A program made the translations under genes and the position numbers. From UBA5336 sp038522375 (GTDB taxonomy: Bacteria; Pseudomonadota; Alphaproteobacteria; Caulobacterales; Hyphomonadaceae), in contig JBCBKE010000002.1 in assembly GCA_038522375.1 (NCBI GenBank), positions 1 to 64,000 of the forward strand: a DNA stretch of 64,000 nucleotides, in the 5' to 3' direction. Below are positions 1 to 8,489 of this stretch, one piece after another. Position 1 is the stretch's first letter, and each line of letters begins with the position of its first letter. The notes beneath the pieces were generated by a model. That model was given only the letters and a program-made list of their open reading frames with translations, had not been told where the DNA came from and did no database searches.

Positions 1-180
1 GGTAGCCCGAAATCCCACGCAGCTCGTTGCGAAAGGCTGCGTAAAGCCGGCGTCGCCGACAGCAAGATTGCCCGCATCTGCGGTCCCGTCGGTGTTCTTC
101 CATCGATGCGCAACGCATCGGGCCTGGCTGTGTCCGCGCTGGCGGAGATAATCGGTGCCTATGAGGCGCCCCTATCGTGA
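1..180 (+). CDS. xdhC: XdhC/CoxI-family protein, C-terminal end (partial)
   Basis: The open frame enters from the left edge and ends at TGA 178-180. The 59 visible residues include a GSPKSHAARCERLRKAG segment and the stretch ICGPVGVLPSMRNASGLAVS. These fit the C-terminal Rossmann-like part of XdhC/CoxI proteins, where the usual pattern is P-I-G-L followed by A-V-S-I-L-A-E. XdhC proteins bind molybdenum cofactor and help insert it into xanthine dehydrogenase or CO-dehydrogenase-type hydroxylases. The stop overlaps the GTG start of the next gene, so the two are translationally coupled. The context implies that a Mo hydroxylase lies further left, outside the window. The N-terminal half is not visible. 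Confidence 0.8.
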   Translation, partial: GSPKSHAARCERLRKAGVADSKIARICGPVGVLPSMRNASGLAVSALAEIIGAYEAPLS

Positions 181-773
181 GCCTCGCGATTGCACTGCTG
201 GCTGCCGGCTCGTCCAGTCGTTTTGAGGGAGGCGACAAGCTCATGGCGCCGATTGCCGGCGCTCCCCTGTGCCTGCATGCTGCCAATGCTGCCCGAAAGC
301 TGCCGGCGATCGCCCACTGGGCCATCACCTCCCCGGACTACCCTGCCCGGGCCTGCGCCCTTGAGGCCGGCGGATGGACGATTGCGGTCAACGAAAACGC
401 CCATACCGGACAGGCCAGTTCGATCGCCCTGGCTGCCAGACTGGCAGATGGGACCGGAGTAGACCGCCTGCTCATCTTGCTGGCCGACATGCCATTCATC
501 ACGACCGGGCATCTACATGCGGTCGTCCAAGCGGGCGAGACAGCAGTTGCCGCCATGTCACGCTGTGGTCCGGCCCTGTTGCCACCTGCCTGTTTTTCGC
601 GCACCGCATTCCCTGGACTAGAAAAGCTAACCGGCGACGCGGGTGCCAAATTGGTTTTCAAGACCCTTGAACCACGGTCGGAAATCCGCATGGATGCATC
701 CATGGCCAAAGATATTGATACGGTGTCTGACTGGAAGGCTGCGATGGCGAAGGGTGCTCTCATTCATGGCTGA
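177..773 (+). CDS. MobA-like NTP transferase (MocA/CoxI-type Mo-cofactor nucleotidyltransferase)
   Basis: A 198-residue protein starting at GTG 177, which overlaps the upstream xdhC stop. The N-terminus carries the nucleotide-binding signature LLAAGSSSRFEGGDKLMAP, and residues around 100-106 give LLADMPF, the metal-binding Asp motif of this fold. MocA/MobA-like proteins attach CMP or GMP to molybdopterin. Position directly after xdhC favours the MocA (CTP) type serving a xanthine-dehydrogenase-family enzyme, but the substrate nucleotide is inferred from context. Its TGA (771-773) overlaps the moaA start, so it belongs to the molybdopterin operon. Confidence 0.85.
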   Translation: MSLAIALLAAGSSSRFEGGDKLMAPIAGAPLCLHAANAARKLPAIAHWAITSPDYPARACALEAGGWTIAVNENAHTGQASSIALAARLADGTGVDRLLILLADMPFITTGHLHAVVQAGETAVAAMSRCGPALLPPACFSRTAFPGLEKLTGDAGAKLVFKTLEPRSEIRMDASMAKDIDTVSDWKAAMAKGALIHG

Positions 774-1809
774 TGGTTTTGTCCGGTCCAAAGGCCAGCC
801 TGGACGCGCTCTGGTCGATCGGTTTGGCCGCCAGGTCAGTTATCTGCGGCTCTCGGTTACAGACCGGTGCGACCTGCGCTGCACCTATTGCATGGCCGAA
901 ACCATGGTGTTCCTGCCCAAGAATGACCTGCTGACCCTGGAAGAGCTGGAACGGCTTTGCGCCGTATTCATCGACCGCGGTGTTCGCAAAATACGCCTCA
1001 CCGGCGGAGAACCCCTGGTCCGCAAGGGCGTCCTCGACTTGTTCGACGCCCTGGGCCAGCACCTTGACAACGGGCTTGACGAACTGACCCTCACCACAAA
1101 TGCGACCCAACTGGCAGCCAGCGCAGACCGGCTGGCGCAGGCAGGTGTGAAGCGGGTCAATATCTCGCTCGACAGTCTCGACCCTGACACCTTCAAGCGC
1201 GTCACCCGGCGCGCCGAGTTGCCGCGGGTTCTCGACGGGATCGATGCCGCCCTCGACGCGGGCTTGAGCGTCAAGATCAACACCGTCGCACTGAAACACG
1301 ATAACGCGAATGAAATCGCCGACATGGTTGCCTGGGCACACGAAAAAGGCATGGACCTCACCCTGATCGAAGTGATGCCCCTCGGCGAAACCGGCGAAGA
1401 TCGGTTTGACCAGTATATCCCCCTCCCCATGATTCGCGACCAGTTGGAAACGCGGTTTACCCTCGAAGACCTTCCAGCCAAGGATGCCCTTGGCGGCCCC
1501 TCCCGCTATGTCCGTGTTGCAGAAACCGGCGGCCGGATTGGCTTCATCACGCCGCTCACCAACAATTTCTGCGCCGGCTGCAACCGTGTCCGCGTAACCT
1601 GCACAGGCCGGATCTATATGTGCCTGGGCCAGGACGACCATGTGGACTTGCGTGCCGCTATCCGAGAGGCTGCACCGGGCGACAACAGCCTCCTCGACGA
1701 GGCCCTGGACAAGGCGCTCGGTGCCAAACCCGAGAAACACGACTTCCGGATCGACCGGCGCGGCGCAGCGCCTGCGGTCGCCCGGCACATGTCGATGACC
1801 GGAGGCTGA
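766..1809 (+). CDS. moaA: GTP 3',8-cyclase MoaA
   Basis: A radical-SAM enzyme that, with MoaC, converts GTP to cyclic pyranopterin monophosphate, the first step of molybdopterin synthesis. Start ATG 766 overlaps the previous gene by eight bases and gives 347 residues; an upstream in-frame start at 643 would only add non-homologous sequence. The radical-SAM cluster is TDRCDLRCTYC (Cys35, Cys39, Cys42). The second, C-terminal cluster is visible as NNFCAGCNRVRVTCTGRIYM, and the protein ends in the Gly-Gly tail needed for catalysis (SMTGG). A GGAGG just before its stop serves moaD. Confidence 0.97.
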   Translation: MADGFVRSKGQPGRALVDRFGRQVSYLRLSVTDRCDLRCTYCMAETMVFLPKNDLLTLEELERLCAVFIDRGVRKIRLTGGEPLVRKGVLDLFDALGQHLDNGLDELTLTTNATQLAASADRLAQAGVKRVNISLDSLDPDTFKRVTRRAELPRVLDGIDAALDAGLSVKINTVALKHDNANEIADMVAWAHEKGMDLTLIEVMPLGETGEDRFDQYIPLPMIRDQLETRFTLEDLPAKDALGGPSRYVRVAETGGRIGFITPLTNNFCAGCNRVRVTCTGRIYMCLGQDDHVDLRAAIREAAPGDNSLLDEALDKALGAKPEKHDFRIDRRGAAPAVARHMSMTGG

Positions 1810-1817
1810 TACCGATT

Positions 1818-2069
1818 GTGCGCCTGACGGTGGTTTACTTCGGCAAGCTTATGGATGCCGCAGGCACGGATACGGAAACGGTAGAAGTGCCCAGCGATAT
1901 TACCGACAGCGATGTCCTCACGAAATGGCTCGACGAGTTTCACGGGATGGCGGGCGCCCTCCGGGCTCCATCGGTGAGGCTTGCAATCAACAACCGGTTC
2001 CTCAATGCGCCGCAAGCCCTTCGCGACGGTGACGAAGTCGCATTCATGCCGCCGGTGGGAGGCGGATAA
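1818..2069 (+). CDS. moaD: molybdopterin synthase small subunit MoaD
   Basis: An 83-residue ubiquitin-like sulfur carrier. GTG 1818 is chosen because it follows GGAGG at 1801-1805 and gives the normal family N-terminus RLTVVYFGKL; longer in-frame starts would run inside moaA. The protein ends FMPPVGGG, and the terminal Gly-Gly is the site that is adenylated and thiocarboxylated. With MoaE it transfers two sulfurs to cPMP to form molybdopterin. No dedicated MoeB is in the window. moaE follows after five bases. Confidence 0.94.
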   Translation: MRLTVVYFGKLMDAAGTDTETVEVPSDITDSDVLTKWLDEFHGMAGALRAPSVRLAINNRFLNAPQALRDGDEVAFMPPVGGG

Positions 2070-2074
2070 GCCCC

Positions 2075-2560
2075 ATGGACCGATATCTGACAGATCGTCC
2101 GTTCGATCCGGGACAAGCGCTGGCGACCTTTACCGCCGGGGCACCCGAAGCGGGCGGCATTGTCTCGTTCACCGGCCTCGTTCGCCCTTCAGCGGCGGGC
2201 ACACCGGTGACCGGCCTGCACCTGCAGGCCCATCCGCGACTGACCGAGCAGGGGATCGCCGCCGCTGGCAGGCGGGCATCAAACCGTTGGCCGCTGATCG
2301 CATGGACCGTTACCCACCGTGTGGGCGATATGGCGCCGGGTGACGCCATTGTCTTTGTCGCCACCGCCTCGACACACCGCAGGGAGGCCTTTGAGGCTGC
2401 CGACTACCTTATGGATTATCTCAAGACGGAAGCCATCTTCTGGAAAAAGGAGGCGCGAGGCGACCGCACCTTGTGGATCGAACCGCGCGATGAAGACTAT
2501 GCCGACCGCGACCGGTGGACAGACGACCTCAAGGAGGCAGACGACCATGGCCGGCATTGA
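2075..2560 (+). CDS. moaE: molybdopterin synthase catalytic subunit MoaE
   Basis: A 161-residue large subunit of molybdopterin synthase, directly behind moaD. Family hallmarks are GGIVSFTGLVR near residue 28, the H-R-V-G segment, and the C-terminal R-R-E-A-F-E-A-A-D-Y-L-M-D-Y-L-K-T stretch followed by FWKKE, which carries the catalytic lysines. MoaD's C-terminal tail inserts into MoaE to deliver sulfur. The last 14 bases overlap the moaB start, consistent with tight operon coupling. Confidence 0.95.
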   Translation: MDRYLTDRPFDPGQALATFTAGAPEAGGIVSFTGLVRPSAAGTPVTGLHLQAHPRLTEQGIAAAGRRASNRWPLIAWTVTHRVGDMAPGDAIVFVATASTHRREAFEAADYLMDYLKTEAIFWKKEARGDRTLWIEPRDEDYADRDRWTDDLKEADDHGRH

Positions 2561-3077
2561 TGAAACAAGACCCTTTGTACCTGTTCGTATCGCCGTCCTC
2601 GTTGTCAGCGATACCCGAACCCTGGAAACCGATACGTCGGGAGCAACCCTGGTGGACCGGCTCGAGACGGCGGGCCATACCTTGGCCGTTCGCGACATTC
2701 TGAAAGACGACGCATCGGCTGTTCGCACAAAAGTCGAAACCTGGATTGGCGACCCCGAAATCGATGTGGTGATTACGTCGGGCGGGACGGGCCTGACCGG
2801 GCGCGATATCACATACGAAGCGGTGACTCCCCTGTTCGACAAGACGATCGAGGGTTTTTCCGTCATCTTTCACCAAGTCAGCTACGGGACCGTGGGCCTT
2901 TCAACGCTTCAATCGAGAGCAACCGCTGGGCTGGCAGCAGGTACGATCATCTTTTGCTTACCTGGTTCAACCGGTGCGGCCAGGGATGGTTGGGACGAGA
3001 TCATTCGCTACCAACTCGATAGTCGTTACCGACCCTGCAACCTCGTGGAACTCATGCCCCGGTTCATGGAGCGCTAG
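2547..3077 (+). CDS. moaB: molybdopterin adenylyltransferase-like protein MoaB
   Basis: A 176-residue MoaB/Mog-family protein. ATG 2547 follows AAGGAGG at 2531-2537, and the translation MAGIDETRPFVPVRIAVLVV begins as in other MoaB proteins; the longer frame upstream is antisense-like noise inside moaE. The family core is TSGGTGLTGRDITYEAV around residue 75, with the GXTGXXXRD molybdopterin-binding loop, and FCLPGST further on. It is expected to adenylylate molybdopterin before metal insertion by MoeA, although some MoaB proteins lack that activity. Overlaps moaE by 14 bases. Confidence 0.93.
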   Translation: MAGIDETRPFVPVRIAVLVVSDTRTLETDTSGATLVDRLETAGHTLAVRDILKDDASAVRTKVETWIGDPEIDVVITSGGTGLTGRDITYEAVTPLFDKTIEGFSVIFHQVSYGTVGLSTLQSRATAGLAAGTIIFCLPGSTGAARDGWDEIIRYQLDSRYRPCNLVELMPRFMER

Positions 3078-3079
3078 CC

Positions 3080-3577
3080 TTGGTATCCAAACCGCGCCCT
3101 CAACTGACCCATATCGGCCCCGACGGCCGTGCCCGCATGGTAGACATTGGCGACAAGACCGACACCGAGCGCACGGCCCACGCCCGTGGTCGAATTAGCA
3201 TGGGGTCCGACGCATTCGCCATGGCAACGTCTGGCGGTGGCAAAAAGGGCGATCCGTTGGCCGTTTCGGAACTGGCCGCAATCATGGGCGCCAAGCGTAC
3301 CGCTGACCTTATCCCGCTCTGCCATCCCCTGCCGCTGACAAGCGTCAAGGTCGAGATCGTCCCGGATCCCACCGCGACTGCGCTGATTGTTGATGTCCGC
3401 GTGAAGACCCTCGGCAAAACCGGCGTCGAGATGGAAGCACTCACAGCCGCCAGTGTCGCGTGCCTGACGCTTTATGACATGTTGAAAGCCGTCGATAAGG
3501 CAATGACTATCGGGCCTGTCGCGCTTGTGGAGAAGACGGGCGGGAGCTCCGGCGATTATCGGCAGGATACATCGTGA
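3080..3577 (+). CDS. moaC: cyclic pyranopterin monophosphate synthase MoaC
   Basis: A 165-residue partner of MoaA. TTG 3080 is supported by GGAG at 3068-3071, eight bases upstream, and it lies two bases after the moaB stop. Signature segments are IPLCHPLPLT near residue 75 and GVEMEALTAASVACLTLYDM with LKAVDK, which build the active site. It rearranges 3',8-cyclo-GTP to cPMP. Its stop overlaps the GTG of moeA by four bases (GTGA). Confidence 0.96.
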   Translation: MVSKPRPQLTHIGPDGRARMVDIGDKTDTERTAHARGRISMGSDAFAMATSGGGKKGDPLAVSELAAIMGAKRTADLIPLCHPLPLTSVKVEIVPDPTATALIVDVRVKTLGKTGVEMEALTAASVACLTLYDMLKAVDKAMTIGPVALVEKTGGSSGDYRQDTS

Positions 3578-4779
3578 CCGACGCCATCAGCGTCGATGAC
3601 GCCGTTACCATGATCCTGGACCATTGCCCCGACCGCGGCAGCGAGCGCATACCCCTTGACCAGGCGGCAGGCCGTATCCTGGCCGCGCCCGTGACCGCAC
3701 GAATTACCCAGCCGCCGCTCCCTGTTTCTGCCATGGACGGCTATGCGGTGCGGCGCTCGGATGTGGCCGGAGGCGAAGCCGTCCTGCGCTTGATCGGTGA
3801 AGCACCGGCTGGTCGCCCGTTCGAACAATCGCTTGGACCGGGGGACTGCGTTCGCATCTTCACCGGCGGCGCCCTCCCCGACGGCGCCGACTGTGTGGTG
3901 ATTCAAGAACGCGTGTCCCGCGACGGTGACACCGTTCGGGTCCCAGAGCAGGAGACTGGCCCGAGCCACGTCCGGAAGGCTGGAATCGATTTCGCGGCAG
4001 GCGACACACTCATTTCGCAGGGGACGCGCCTGGAGGCACCGCATGTGGCCATCGCCGCCGCAGCAAACCATGCCAACGTGACTGTTCAGAAGAGATTGCA
4101 AGTCGCGTTTCTCGCCAATGGTGACGAGCTTCGCCCCCCGGGGCATGACCTGTCCCCGGGCCAGATCGTTGCTTCCAGTCACTATGCCCTCGCCTCTTTG
4201 GTGCAGTCGTGGGGCGACAGCTATCGTGATCTGGGGATCGCGCCCGACCGTGCCGATGAGATCAGGACGTACATTACTCAGGCCAGTGACGCCGACGTCA
4301 TTGTTCCAATCGGCGGCGCATCGGTTGGCGAGCACGACCATATGAAAGCGGCGTTCGATGCCCTCGGCTTTCAGATGATCTTTTCCAAGGTCGCCGTACG
4401 GCCTGGCAAACCCACATGGTTTGCGCAGAAAGAGCACCAACTGGTTCTTGGCCTACCCGGAAATCCAGCCTCATCGCTGGTATGCGCACACCTCTTCCTG
4501 CGACCCTTGCTTACCCGTCAACAGTTGCCAACCGCTACGGCAATCACCGGTACAGCACTCTCGGAAAACGGGCCCCGGAGATCATTCCTACGGGCGAATG
4601 CCCGGATTGATAGCAAAGGCCTTGTCAACGTTTTTCCATCACGCAATCAGGACAGCTCCCTTTTGCGGCCATTCCTGCTCGCAAACGCCCTTATAGACAG
4701 AGCGCCGAATGCGTCAGCTTGCGATGAGGGAACAGAAGTAACGATCCGCATTCTCGGCGAAATCAACGACAATAAATAA
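3574..4779 (+). CDS. moeA: molybdopterin molybdenumtransferase MoeA
   Basis: A 401-residue protein with GTG start overlapping moaC. The N-terminal motif PPLPVSAMDGYAVR (residues 49-62) is the MoeA signature. FTGGALPDGADCVV and the MoCF-binding segment GGASVGEHDHMKAAF follow, then LPGNPASS in the C-terminal half. It inserts molybdate into adenylylated molybdopterin. It is the last gene of this operon; a stem-loop starts at its stop codon. Confidence 0.96.
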   Translation: MTDAISVDDAVTMILDHCPDRGSERIPLDQAAGRILAAPVTARITQPPLPVSAMDGYAVRRSDVAGGEAVLRLIGEAPAGRPFEQSLGPGDCVRIFTGGALPDGADCVVIQERVSRDGDTVRVPEQETGPSHVRKAGIDFAAGDTLISQGTRLEAPHVAIAAAANHANVTVQKRLQVAFLANGDELRPPGHDLSPGQIVASSHYALASLVQSWGDSYRDLGIAPDRADEIRTYITQASDADVIVPIGGASVGEHDHMKAAFDALGFQMIFSKVAVRPGKPTWFAQKEHQLVLGLPGNPASSLVCAHLFLRPLLTRQQLPTATAITGTALSENGPRRSFLRANARIDSKGLVNVFPSRNQDSSLLRPFLLANALIDRAPNASACDEGTEVTIRILGEINDNK

Positions 4780-4808
4780 AGGCGGCAATCAACGGTGATC
4801 GCCGCCTT
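4779..4808. terminator. convergent stem-loop between moeA and the FecR-like gene
   Basis: AAGGCGGC (4779-4786) pairs with GCCGCCTT (4801-4808) around a 14-base loop. Read on the minus strand the stem is followed by TTTATTTATT, so it looks like an intrinsic terminator for the minus-strand gene ending at 4831. On the plus strand the following bases are TCG, a weaker stop for moeA. Confidence 0.65.
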
Positions 4809-4830
4809 CGAAAAGCGCGTTGCAAGGGGC

Positions 4831-5457
4831 CTATGAACTGGTTGCTTCAAAAAACCCGAAGAGACCGTTATCGAGGCCGGAGCCAGGATCAAACGTGTCT
4901 ACGTCGAGTTCGGTAACAGGCGCATCTGCGCCTCCATTACCTTCCACGATCGTCCCGCTGACACCATCGCCTCCACTCGTCGGCGTTTCTGCCGTCGGGG
5001 CATTAATGGTCGGCGACGTACTATCATCACCCGTTGTGCCAGCAATGGCTGCAACGGCGATTGCACCAGCACCCAGAGACCCTGCTGCGACGCTATTCAC
5101 ACCGGCAATGCCAGATCCGCTCTCTGGAGCGGGTGCGCTGGCCGGCGCGGCGGCTGTCTCAAGGGTTACAGGCTGCCGCAGGCAGAATTGATCATTCATC
5201 ATTGCCATTGCGGGCGCCGTCAGCGTTTGCGCGCAGCCATATGCGGAAACGTCGACTGCGCCGTTCCCACGAACAACCAGACGATCACCCGCCAGGAGCT
5301 CGAGATTTGGTTCCATGGCCAAGGCTTTTCCGCCGCGGAGCACGACAACCGTCCCCGTATCGCCGGACGATGCCACCAACATGCCTACCGGATCGGCCGA
5401 CGCCGCCGCAGATGCAAAACCAATCGTGGCCGCTGTTGCAATTAGAAAGCGTTTCAT
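4831..5457 (-). CDS. secreted FecR-like domain protein of unknown function
   Basis: A 208-residue protein. ATG 5457 is chosen because it starts a clean signal peptide (MKRFLIATAATIGFASA, then ASADPVG); the longer frame would put 18 unlike residues before it. After the signal peptide comes a short beta-rich domain (residues about 23-90) with the pattern LLAGDRLVVRGNGAVDV then GCAQTL and a later Cys. This resembles the small FecR-like domain proteins common in alphaproteobacteria. A Gly/Ala-rich probable membrane segment follows (about 115-140), then an acidic Ser/Gly/Asp tail. It lies just downstream of the RTX gene on the same strand and may be co-expressed. Function is not known. Confidence 0.7.
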   Translation of the reverse strand: MKRFLIATAATIGFASAAASADPVGMLVASSGDTGTVVVLRGGKALAMEPNLELLAGDRLVVRGNGAVDVSAYGCAQTLTAPAMAMMNDQFCLRQPVTLETAAAPASAPAPESGSGIAGVNSVAAGSLGAGAIAVAAIAGTTGDDSTSPTINAPTAETPTSGGDGVSGTIVEGNGGADAPVTELDVDTFDPGSGLDNGLFGFFEATSS

Positions 5458-5635
5458 TGAGTACCCCAACTCCGATGCTCGGGTCGTACCACAAAGTGCG
5501 AAATTGTGCACACTGCTTCCAATCCCTGCTTGTTGACAAGACCTTCGCTCATTCTCGAACCCTAAGTTCCTGCCAATCTAAACCGTTTAAAGACTTCGCG
5601 CAGACCGATCGATCCACGCCAAGTCTCGCTCATGA

Positions 5636-8107
5636 TTAGGCGATCTCCGAAAAGCCATCATCCAGATCGAACGTGAAACTCTCGTCCGGTTCCGTTACGC
5701 GTACGACATCAACCGAAGCGAGTGACTGCGCGCTGGTGGAAAGTACAATTCCATCCTTCACGTCTTCAACGTCGGCATCAGTAAATGTGACCTCAACGCC
5801 CGATGCTGTGAAGACGACATCATCACCGACCTGACTGAATGCGGCGCCCGCAGCGGCATCGCTTCCGAAACCGAAACCGCTCAACTCGACTGTCTCACCC
5901 GCGGCAAAGTCCGACACCGTATTCGTGCCGTCCTCAGCTGCATTGAACACAAACGTATCAATGCCGCCCTGCCCGGAAAGGACATCATTGCCGGCTCCAC
6001 CGTCGAGCGTGTCATTTCCAACACCGCCGTTGAGGATGTCGTTGCCCGCACCGCCGGAAAGACTGTCGGTTCCAGACCCACCATTCAGGAGGTCATCACC
6101 GCCATCACCAGCCAGGACGTCATTGCCATCCTGACCATTCAACTGATCGGATCCACCGCCGCCCTGCAAGGTGTCGCCACCATTACCGCCGCTGATAAGG
6201 TCACTGCCTCCTTCGCCGAGGATCAGGTCCATGCCGTCGTCGCCGTTCAGCGTGTCATTGCCGGCACCGCCATTCAACGTATCGCCGCCGTCGCCGCCAT
6301 CAATCCGATCGTCGCCGCCGGCAGTCTCGATTGTATCGGGGCGTCGGCTGCCCTCAATGAGGTCAGTGCCCGGCGTGCCGCTGAAGAACGCAAGCGACCC
6401 GTCATCATCTGACGCCGAAAGTGCAATCTGAAGACCGGGCCGTTCGCCAAAGCCCAAGGTTTCGACGCTGTCGAGCATGTTGGTGAACGTTGACTGATCA
6501 ATCAGGATATCATCAACGCCGTTCAAAGCAGCGATCCCGTTCAGCAGGCCGACAAACGTATTTCCGAAAACCGTGGCGTCGTCGGTGACGCCGTCCACAA
6601 GCACGCCCGTGTGGGTATTGTCTGCATCGACGCCCACAAAAGTGTTGTTGTTGATGCTTACTCCGTCGGCAGCCTGGTCGGCCAGGACACCCACTGAGGG
6701 CGCATCGCCGCGAAGCGTTCCAATCGCTGACACCGTATTTTGAATGACCTGGCCGCCAGCGTCATTCTCAATCTTGATGCCGACCTGCAGCAGCGCGTCC
6801 GAACCCGGAATGAACCCTGCACCCTGGACTGTGTTTCGCGCAACACCGACGCTAAGTCCGTCGCCATTCGCGACGATACCCGCTTTCTGGAACGACGTCA
6901 CAAGCGAGTCGGCAATCACCACCTCACGGGAAACGCTGTCGGTATTGTATACGGCGATGCCAAAACCATCTGCCTCGTTCACCGGGACCCCGCCGTCCAG
7001 GGGGCTGCGCGCATCGAAGACAGACACGTCAGAGATATTGCCGGAACTATCAACCATGAGAATGCCGGCAAACTTGGTGTTGTCGCCACCAACGACGGCG
7101 CCGGCCGCATCATCCGCGTCCACGGCCAGATCCATCAGGCGAATGCCTGAACTGTCCAGCACGGTGATCACGGCACCGACGTCAATATCATCAAGTTCGT
7201 CGTCGTTTTCGGCACGCCCGCCATCGAGGTCGGTCGCCGTCACAGTCACAGCTGAGGGCGCACGGATGATGGTACCCGCTCCCTCGCCAACGATTGTGAC
7301 ATTCGTCAGACCGTCGAGAACAAGCTGTTCCGTGTAAACGCCCTCTGCCACCTGGATGGTGTCGCCATCCTCGGCCTGGTCAAGGGCCTCCTGGATCGTA
7401 TTGAATCCGCCATCCCCAACGAGCAGGATGCGGCCATTCGAGAACTCCAGGATCTCGATATCGGAAAAGGCGTCGGTCCCGTCATTGCCGTTCCGGGCAC
7501 GACTGTCCGCGATGATGAAGTCCGATGACGTTCCTTCGCTGATGGTATAGTCCTGCACGCGACCGGTGAAGACGGCGGTGTCCATGCCGGATTGTCCATC
7601 AAGCGTGTCGTTGCCGATATTGCCGAAAATGCGGTCATCACCAGCGTTGCCGGAAATCACATCGTCCCCGCCGCCGCCATTCAGGTCGTCATTACCGCCA
7701 TGGCCATTGAGGATGTCGTTCCCGCCACCGCCGCCGAGGCTGTCAACACCCGCGCCGCCGTTGAGGATATCAGTGCCTGTACCGCCGAGCAGTGTGTCGT
7801 CACCCTGACCGCCATTGAGCACATCATTGCCACCGCCGCCGACAAGCGTGTCGTCGCCGGTTACGCCTAGCAGCGTATCGTCACCGCCCCGGCCAACGAT
7901 GCGATCATCACCGCCCCGACCGTCCAGGGTATCATCGCCGCTGGTGCCATTGATATTCTCATCAAGGTCGGTGCCAACGAAATTAAGCTGCGAAATTGGC
8001 GGCGCAGACTGCGTCGTCGCGCCCTCGTCATCCTCAACTGGCGCTGCGGACTGGATGTCCGCTGTGAGTGTTTCAAGCAGAACGTCCTGCTCAATTGAGT
8101 TAGCCAT
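5636..8107 (-). CDS. RTX-repeat exoprotein with internal right-handed beta-helix
   Basis: An 823-residue acidic protein without an N-terminal signal peptide. Residues about 45-175 hold a first array of calcium-binding nonapeptides (GGXGXDXLX type, e.g. GGGGNDVLNGGQGDDTLLGG). Residues about 235-590 open with FNTIQEALDQAEDGDTI, the PbH1/pectin-lyase-like beta-helix entry, and continue with N-X-T/F turns. A second RTX array spans about 600-735, followed by a C-terminal module (TVSDFAAGETVELSGFGF) and an acidic end DDGFSEIA. This layout predicts export by a type I secretion system, with the signal at the C-terminus and Ca-dependent folding outside. No HlyB/HlyD/TolC genes are in the window. The C-terminal module is shared with the RTX protein at 48300-49724. 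Confidence 0.9.
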   Translation of the reverse strand: MANSIEQDVLLETLTADIQSAAPVEDDEGATTQSAPPISQLNFVGTDLDENINGTSGDDTLDGRGGDDRIVGRGGDDTLLGVTGDDTLVGGGGNDVLNGGQGDDTLLGGTGTDILNGGAGVDSLGGGGGNDILNGHGGNDDLNGGGGDDVISGNAGDDRIFGNIGNDTLDGQSGMDTAVFTGRVQDYTISEGTSSDFIIADSRARNGNDGTDAFSDIEILEFSNGRILLVGDGGFNTIQEALDQAEDGDTIQVAEGVYTEQLVLDGLTNVTIVGEGAGTIIRAPSAVTVTATDLDGGRAENDDELDDIDVGAVITVLDSSGIRLMDLAVDADDAAGAVVGGDNTKFAGILMVDSSGNISDVSVFDARSPLDGGVPVNEADGFGIAVYNTDSVSREVVIADSLVTSFQKAGIVANGDGLSVGVARNTVQGAGFIPGSDALLQVGIKIENDAGGQVIQNTVSAIGTLRGDAPSVGVLADQAADGVSINNNTFVGVDADNTHTGVLVDGVTDDATVFGNTFVGLLNGIAALNGVDDILIDQSTFTNMLDSVETLGFGERPGLQIALSASDDDGSLAFFSGTPGTDLIEGSRRPDTIETAGGDDRIDGGDGGDTLNGGAGNDTLNGDDGMDLILGEGGSDLISGGNGGDTLQGGGGSDQLNGQDGNDVLAGDGGDDLLNGGSGTDSLSGGAGNDILNGGVGNDTLDGGAGNDVLSGQGGIDTFVFNAAEDGTNTVSDFAAGETVELSGFGFGSDAAAGAAFSQVGDDVVFTASGVEVTFTDADVEDVKDGIVLSTSAQSLASVDVVRVTEPDESFTFDLDDGFSEIA

Positions 8108-8489
8108 TATGAAACCCCGTCATCGCAGCTACCGCTGCTTGCCCATCCAGTGGATCAAGGACTACTAAATGCAGCCATTTACCAATTCACTTTTTGGGCG
8201 ATACACCGATGCGCAGCAAAGTTCAACACGCGAAACCGCGTTCGCGCCAGGGGTGCAGAACTTCGACATTTAAAAGAGAAATCACTGATAAGCCTCTGTT
8301 ATAAAGACACTTTTATTCGGGAAGTCGAAGTCCTTATTGAACACGGACTCGGTCCAATCCGTGGCCCCGAACCGGTTATGCACAAGTCTATCAACGTACA
8401 TTCTTAAAAAATGCGGATGGGCGAAGCACTTGATTCGGTGTGCCACTTCCTTCTCGCATCGAAAGCCGGCAGAACAGGACAGACAAAAG
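8108..8489. other. AT-richer intergenic region between RTX gene and acetyltransferase
   Basis: About 380 bases separate the divergent start of the RTX gene from the acetyltransferase start. The stretch around 8160-8420 is visibly richer in A and T than its surroundings and probably holds the two promoters. A short frame on the plus strand (8150-8407) has no recognisable features or ribosome site and is not called. No confident operator was found. Confidence 0.4.

Noticed and set aside
5900..8000. Regular short DNA repeats that could be taken for a CRISPR array (also 48750-49600).
   Set aside because: The repeats are degenerate, contiguous, 18- or 27-base periodic and explained by RTX protein repeats; there are no constant repeats with unique spacers and no cas genes.
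5925..8168. Several plus-strand frames rich in Pro and Ser across the RTX gene, and similar frames at 48673-49869.
   Set aside because: They are mirror frames of RTX nonapeptide codons (GGX GXD). No ribosome sites or independent motifs.
8150..8407. An 85-codon plus-strand frame upstream of the acetyltransferase.
   Set aside because: No ribosome site or motif; sits in the likely promoter region of the RTX gene.
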